This document shows positions 60,868 to 64,000 of a DNA stretch of 64,000 nt, piece after piece. The notes beneath the pieces were generated by a model. It was not told the origin of the DNA. It searched no databases and saw only the letters and a list, made by a program, of their open reading frames with translations. This stretch comes from Streptacidiphilus sp. 4-A2 (GTDB lineage: Bacteria > Actinomycetota > Actinomycetes > Streptomycetales > Streptomycetaceae): contig JAAFYY010000001.1 of the NCBI GenBank assembly GCA_014284505.1, positions 4,898,001 through 4,962,000 on the forward strand. The letters are read 5' to 3'. Each line of letters starts with the position of its first letter. Within the stretch, counting starts at the first letter, position 1. The position numbers and the translations under genes are program-made.

Positions 60868-61341
60868 GTGACCGGAACATCTGGACCGGATGAGACCGCC
60901 TGGGTGCCGCCCGAGGGCACCTGGGCGTCCTCCGCCGGCCGCCGCCGCAACATGCAGGCGATCCGCAGCCGCGACACCGGCCCTGAGCTGGCACTGCGCT
61001 CTCTGGTCCACGCGGCGGGGCTGCGCTACCGGGTAGCGGCCAAGCCGCTGCCGGGTATGCGCCGCACCGCTGACCTGCTGTTCCGGCCGACCCGGGTCGC
61101 AGTATTCGTCGACGGCTGCTTCTGGCACGGGTGTCCCGTGCATTTCGTGCCGCCGAAGACAAACCCCGAATACTGGCGCGAGAAGATCGGCCGAAATGTC
61201 CAGCGCGACCGGGACACCGACGAGCGGCTGACCGGAGCCGGGTGGCTGGTGCTTCGTTTCTGGGAGCACCAGCCACCCGGGGAGTGTGCCGGGATAGTAG
61301 TACAAGAGGTCCGGCAACGGCGGGGTGTCCCCGCTAGCTGA
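60868..61341 (+). CDS. vsr: Vsr very-short-patch-repair endonuclease
   Basis: A 157-residue nuclease that nicks next to T:G mismatches produced when 5-methylcytosine deaminates. RNMQAIRSRDTGPELALRSLVHAAGLRYRVAAKPLPG, then RTADLLFRPTRVAVFVDGCFWHGCPVHFVPPKTNPEYWREKIGRNVQRDRDTDERLTGAGWLVLRFWEH: all core elements (Asp of TADLLF, the C/H metal residues of FWHGCP) are present. It begins with GTG four bases after the NaeI stop, and its stop overlaps that of the convergent methyltransferase by 8 bp. Such genes accompany 5-methylcytosine methyltransferases of restriction systems. Confidence 0.93.
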   Translation: MTGTSGPDETAWVPPEGTWASSAGRRRNMQAIRSRDTGPELALRSLVHAAGLRYRVAAKPLPGMRRTADLLFRPTRVAVFVDGCFWHGCPVHFVPPKTNPEYWREKIGRNVQRDRDTDERLTGAGWLVLRFWEHQPPGECAGIVVQEVRQRRGVPAS

Positions 61342-62689
61342 TCTTCGCCTTGTGCTTCACGAACAGGTCATGCCTTGCATGGCCCTGCTGGCCGATGAAT
61401 GCCTTGAACTCCCCGAGACGGTAGGTGAGCTCCCCCGTCTTCAGCTCACCTTCCGTGATGTCGAAGTCCCGGCTGATGTGAGCGATGCGCCGTTCAACCT
61501 CCGGCAGACCGAGGGCGTCGCCGGACTTCTCAAGAAGCCGGACGATCTGGGCGGCGCTCAGAGCCCGGGAGCTGCGGCGCAGCAGGACATACACCGGGTC
61601 CAGCACAGGGCTGACCGACTCCACGGCGTCAGCGCGCTTGGTCTCCTTACGCAGAGCCCTGGCAATCGAGAGGCCAAGGGCTTCGGCGACAGGAGGCGGG
61701 AAGGCATTGCCGATCTGCCGGTAGACAGTGGTCTTACGCCCAAGGAAGTCCCAGCGGTAGCTGCCGCTGTCCCAGCCCTGGATGCGGGCCACCATCTCGG
61801 TGGTCAGTTTGGGGCCGGGGACTCCTTCGGGCTCGGCCCACGTCCTGCCTGGGACCTCGTTGGCGACACCCATCGCGTCGACGCCCAGGGCCGCCCAGGC
61901 GGCCTTCGCCCGCGTCGGGCCCAGATCAGCCCCGCCGTGCTTCTTCGAACCGCCCACAATGGTGGGGGCGATGCTCTTGCCGTCGCTGCCGTTGGCCTTC
62001 TTCACCCACTCGTCGAGGCCCTTCCACCCGTCCTGTCCCATCAGGTCCCGGAGGAGATCCCCAACCGGCCTGGTCTTCTCCGGCTCAGGCTCTGGCCAGG
62101 AAAAGTACTCGGCGTACTCCTGTTGCAACGCGACCAGCACGAACCGGGGGCGCAACTGCGAAACGCCGTAGTCGGAGGCCTGGAGCAGGCGCCACTCACC
62201 GGTGTAGCCGTACTCGTGAAGCCGCTCCAGGACATGCTGACGGTAAGCGGAGAAGCGGTTGCCGCTCAGCCCGCGGACGTTTTCCAGCAGCAGAGCCTTC
62301 GGACGTACCCGCCCGCAAAGCTCCACAGCCCAGGCGAACAGATCGCGCTCGTCAATGGCACCAAGCTGCTTGCCTGCGATGCTGAACGGGGGGCAGGGAA
62401 CACCTCCCGCGAGGAGGGCGACATCCTTATGGTCTTCGGGCGTCCAGGTATCCGGGCTGGCGACGTCCCCCTCCTGGACGATGACTGACGCACGTTTAGT
62501 GGCCTCCTCCTGGCTGAGGGTTTCATCCTCCTCCATGAGCAGGCGCGCCATGTTGTGCCGAAGTGTGGCTGCCGCATTGGTGTCGAGCTCGATGGCGAGC
62601 CGGTGCTGAAAGCCGGCCTTGTGCAGCCCAAGGGACTGCCCTCCGGCACCAGCACAGATCTCGACAACCTCAAACGGCTCGAATGCCAT
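61334..62689 (-). CDS. DNA (cytosine-5) methyltransferase of the restriction island
   Basis: A 451-residue enzyme that moves a methyl group from S-adenosylmethionine to cytosine C5. Motif I VVEICAGAGGQSLGLHKAGF, motif IV LLAGGVPCPPFSIAGKQLG with catalytic Cys99, motif VI LLLENVRG, motif VIII SQLRPRFVLV, and motif X near QIGNAFPPPVAEALG. The ATG at 62689 is preceded by AAAGGAG, so the longer upstream frame is not used. It has a C-terminal extension of about 120 residues (VYVLLRRSSRALSAAQIVRLLEKSGDA...) with a helical pattern. Convergent with Vsr. It probably protects the NaeI-like sites. Confidence 0.92.
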   Translation of the reverse strand: MAFEPFEVVEICAGAGGQSLGLHKAGFQHRLAIELDTNAAATLRHNMARLLMEEDETLSQEEATKRASVIVQEGDVASPDTWTPEDHKDVALLAGGVPCPPFSIAGKQLGAIDERDLFAWAVELCGRVRPKALLLENVRGLSGNRFSAYRQHVLERLHEYGYTGEWRLLQASDYGVSQLRPRFVLVALQQEYAEYFSWPEPEPEKTRPVGDLLRDLMGQDGWKGLDEWVKKANGSDGKSIAPTIVGGSKKHGGADLGPTRAKAAWAALGVDAMGVANEVPGRTWAEPEGVPGPKLTTEMVARIQGWDSGSYRWDFLGRKTTVYRQIGNAFPPPVAEALGLSIARALRKETKRADAVESVSPVLDPVYVLLRRSSRALSAAQIVRLLEKSGDALGLPEVERRIAHISRDFDITEGELKTGELTYRLGEFKAFIGQQGHARHDLFVKHKAKIS

Positions 62690-63033
62690 GAGACGGTCTC
62701 CTTTCGGCAGCGCATTGCTCACGTGCTCTGATTCCGTCAAGCGGCCGGGAGCCGTAGGACGGGATGGACAGGATGGGTGCCCCGGACCGGTAACACAACA
62801 GTGCCAGGGCGTTACCCAGTGTTCCAGCATGCTCACGGACAGCTCCGCGACCAGCAAACATGCCGAATCGCTGAAGTCTATGCGGCCCCACTGGACAATC
62901 CGCCGCCTCACCCTGTCAGTCCGCCCCGACGACTGGGCCGCACCAGCTGGCGCGCGCGGGAGCACGGTCCGGCCAAAACCGTCCGCAGTGCAGCCCGGCG
63001 AGTACACCTCGGAGTCACAGCACGCATACAGGC
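62690..63033. promoter_or_regulatory. promoter region of the methyltransferase with an inverted repeat
   Basis: 344 bp between the methyltransferase start and the 3' end of the RNase P RNA. It carries GGTAAC (62789-62794) and GTTACC (62811-62816), an inverted repeat with 16-bp spacing that could bind the Xre-type protein or another dimer. No gene is seen. Confidence 0.45.
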
Positions 63034-63437
63034 GGCGGACGAGTCGGCCTGTACGCCGGGTTCTGTCTCCCGGGGGCCTTGCGGCGCCCGGGGAGGCGGT
63101 CATCCATCTACGGCTGCCGTTGCCGACAGCCTCCAGCGGTCTACCCGCTGACTCGGGCGGCAGCCCTCGAACGTCAGCGCGGAGCGCCTTGCGGTGCTCC
63201 ATCTTGACCTTGCTCCGGGTGGGGTTTACCTAGCTGCCCAGGTCACCCTGGGCACTGGTGGTCTCTTACACCACCGTTTCACCCTTACCGGAGGCCTGAG
63301 CCTCCGGCGGTCTGTTTCTGTGGCACTTTCCCGCGGGTCACCCCGGGTGGGCGTACCCACCACCCTGCCGTGTGGCCCGGACGTTCCTCGGCGGGCCCCT
63401 GGGGACCCGACGCGACCGCCCGGCCGGCTCGTCCGCC
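63034..63437 (-). ncRNA. rnpB: RNase P RNA, bacterial type A
   Basis: The catalytic RNA that removes 5' leaders from precursor tRNAs. Read on the minus strand the 5' end GGCGGACGAG pairs with CTCGTCCGCC at the 3' end (P1, both ends at 63428-63437 and 63034-63043). Conserved pieces: GAGGAACGTCCGGGC near the 5' end, GGGAAAGTGCCACAGAAACAG, GTGTAAGAGACCACCAG, GGTAAACCCCACCCGGAGCAAG and ACAGAACCCGGCGTACAGGCC (L15, pairs with CCA of tRNA). About 404 nt, as in actinobacteria. Confidence 0.95.
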
Positions 63438-63539
63438 GTGTGGACCATGGTAGCCGTTGTGACGGGGGGCGTTTTCCCCTGGGGTGTCCGGCTCCGTAGG
63501 GTGGGCGGGCTGGGGTCCGTACACCGAGGGAGAACCGCT

Positions 63540-64000
63540 GTGCTGGTGCTGTTGCCGCCGTCCGAGGGAAAGGCCGCCGCGCGGACGGGTGCGCCGGTCG
63601 CGTTGGACGGGCTGTCCCTGCCCGGGCTGACCCCGGCGCGGGAGCGGGTGCTGGCGGAACTGGTGGAGCTGTGCACGGGCGACCCGGATGCCGCCTCGGC
63701 GGTGCTGGGCCTGTCTCCGGGGCTGCGTGGCGAGCTGGCCCGCAACGCTGCGCTGCGGACCGCGGCGGCCATGCCCGCAGGCGAGCTGTACACCGGGGTG
63801 CTCTATGACGCGCTGGGGCTGGCCACGCTGGACGCCCCCGCCCGGGCCCGCGCCGAGGAGTCGCTGCTGGTGTTCTCCGGCCTGTGGGGGGCGGTGCGGA
63901 TCGGCGACCGGATCCCCCGTACCGCTGCTCCGGCGGGGTCAAGCTGCCGGTGCTGGGCGCGCTGGGGAGCTACTGGCGCGGTCCGATGGCCGAGGCCGTG
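63540..64000 (+). CDS. yaaA: YaaA/UPF0246 family peroxide-stress protein, N-terminal part (partial)
   Basis: The gene runs off the window. GTG start at 63540 gives VLVLLPPSEGKAAARTGAPVALDGLSLPGLTPARERVLAELVEL, the signature N-terminus (LLPPSEGK) of the family. GELYTGVLYDALGLATL and ESLLVFSGLWGAVRIGDRIP follow. One slip near 63915; the repaired continuation reads RCSGGVKLPVLGALGSYWRGP. In E. coli YaaA protects DNA under hydrogen peroxide by limiting free iron. It is divergent from rnpB. Confidence 0.88.
   Translation, partial: MLVLLPPSEGKAAARTGAPVALDGLSLPGLTPARERVLAELVELCTGDPDAASAVLGLSPGLRGELARNAALRTAAAMPAGELYTGVLYDALGLATLDAPARARAEESLLVFSGLWGAVRIGDRIPRTAAPAGSSCRCWARWGATGAVRWPRP

Noticed and set aside
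61334..63202. Methyltransferase frame extended to 622 residues
   Set aside because: The extension runs into the RNase P RNA gene; AAAGGAG before the ATG at 62689 and motif I right after it set the start.
63034..63437. Protein frames across the RNase P RNA gene
   Set aside because: The base sequence matches the conserved RNA core and P1 pairing; translations show no domain.

Overview
The window is very GC-rich, with the codon use, short intergenic gaps, ATGA/GTGA start-stop overlaps and gene families of a streptomycete-type actinobacterium (Streptomyces, Kitasatospora or Streptacidiphilus). Pointers are an AfsR-type regulator, an F420-linked reductase, a DUF2079 protein, a chitinase with a DasR-like site and numerous secreted proteins. 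Many genes are broken by single-base slips, usually one G or C missing from a short run, although the conserved protein continues in the next frame. I read these as sequence errors and give whole-gene coordinates with the slip positions. No transposase, CRISPR array or tRNA gene was recognised.

Layout. 1-19 kb: an ABC permease tail, an AfsR-like regulator, secreted proteins, a site-2 protease, an F420-dependent reductase, a DUF2079 membrane protein, a five-gene DUF4129/MoxR/DUF58 operon and methionine aminopeptidase. 19-28 kb: a VapBC-like pair with a truncated toxin, a PrimPol-like protein, a lipoprotein, a TetR regulator facing an aldehyde/alcohol dehydrogenase pair, release factor 3 and a LacI regulator. 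28-34 kb: two secreted polysaccharide-active proteins (GH18 chitinase and a GH55-like beta-helix protein) sharing nearly identical CBM13 modules, then YceI, azoreductase and HxlR. 34-37 kb: a compact AspRS behind a T-box leader with an Asp specifier codon, and an ADP-ribosylglycohydrolase.

37.4-54.6 kb is a compact biosynthetic locus without NRPS, PKS or stand-alone adenylation genes. The left arm reads leftward: MFS exporter, membrane di-iron desaturase, both glutamate mutase subunits and an ATP-grasp ligase. The right arm reads rightward: SDR, YciI, PLP aminotransferase, second ATP-grasp ligase, luciferase-like flavin monooxygenase, flavin reductase, GH3-type acyl-amide synthetase, alpha/beta hydrolase, enolase-superfamily epimerase and an FAH-fold protein. 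The simplest reading is a small amide or peptide metabolite built on a 3-methylaspartate unit.

54.7-62.7 kb is a defence island: an Xre regulator, a degenerate HNH-like zinc protein, a ParB-like protein, an SNF2-type helicase, a NaeI-type restriction endonuclease, Vsr and a 5-cytosine methyltransferase. It abuts the RNase P RNA gene (minus strand) and a partial yaaA. The best candidates for something new are the biosynthetic locus, the restriction island with its helicase and ParB-like genes, and the T-box-controlled AspRS.
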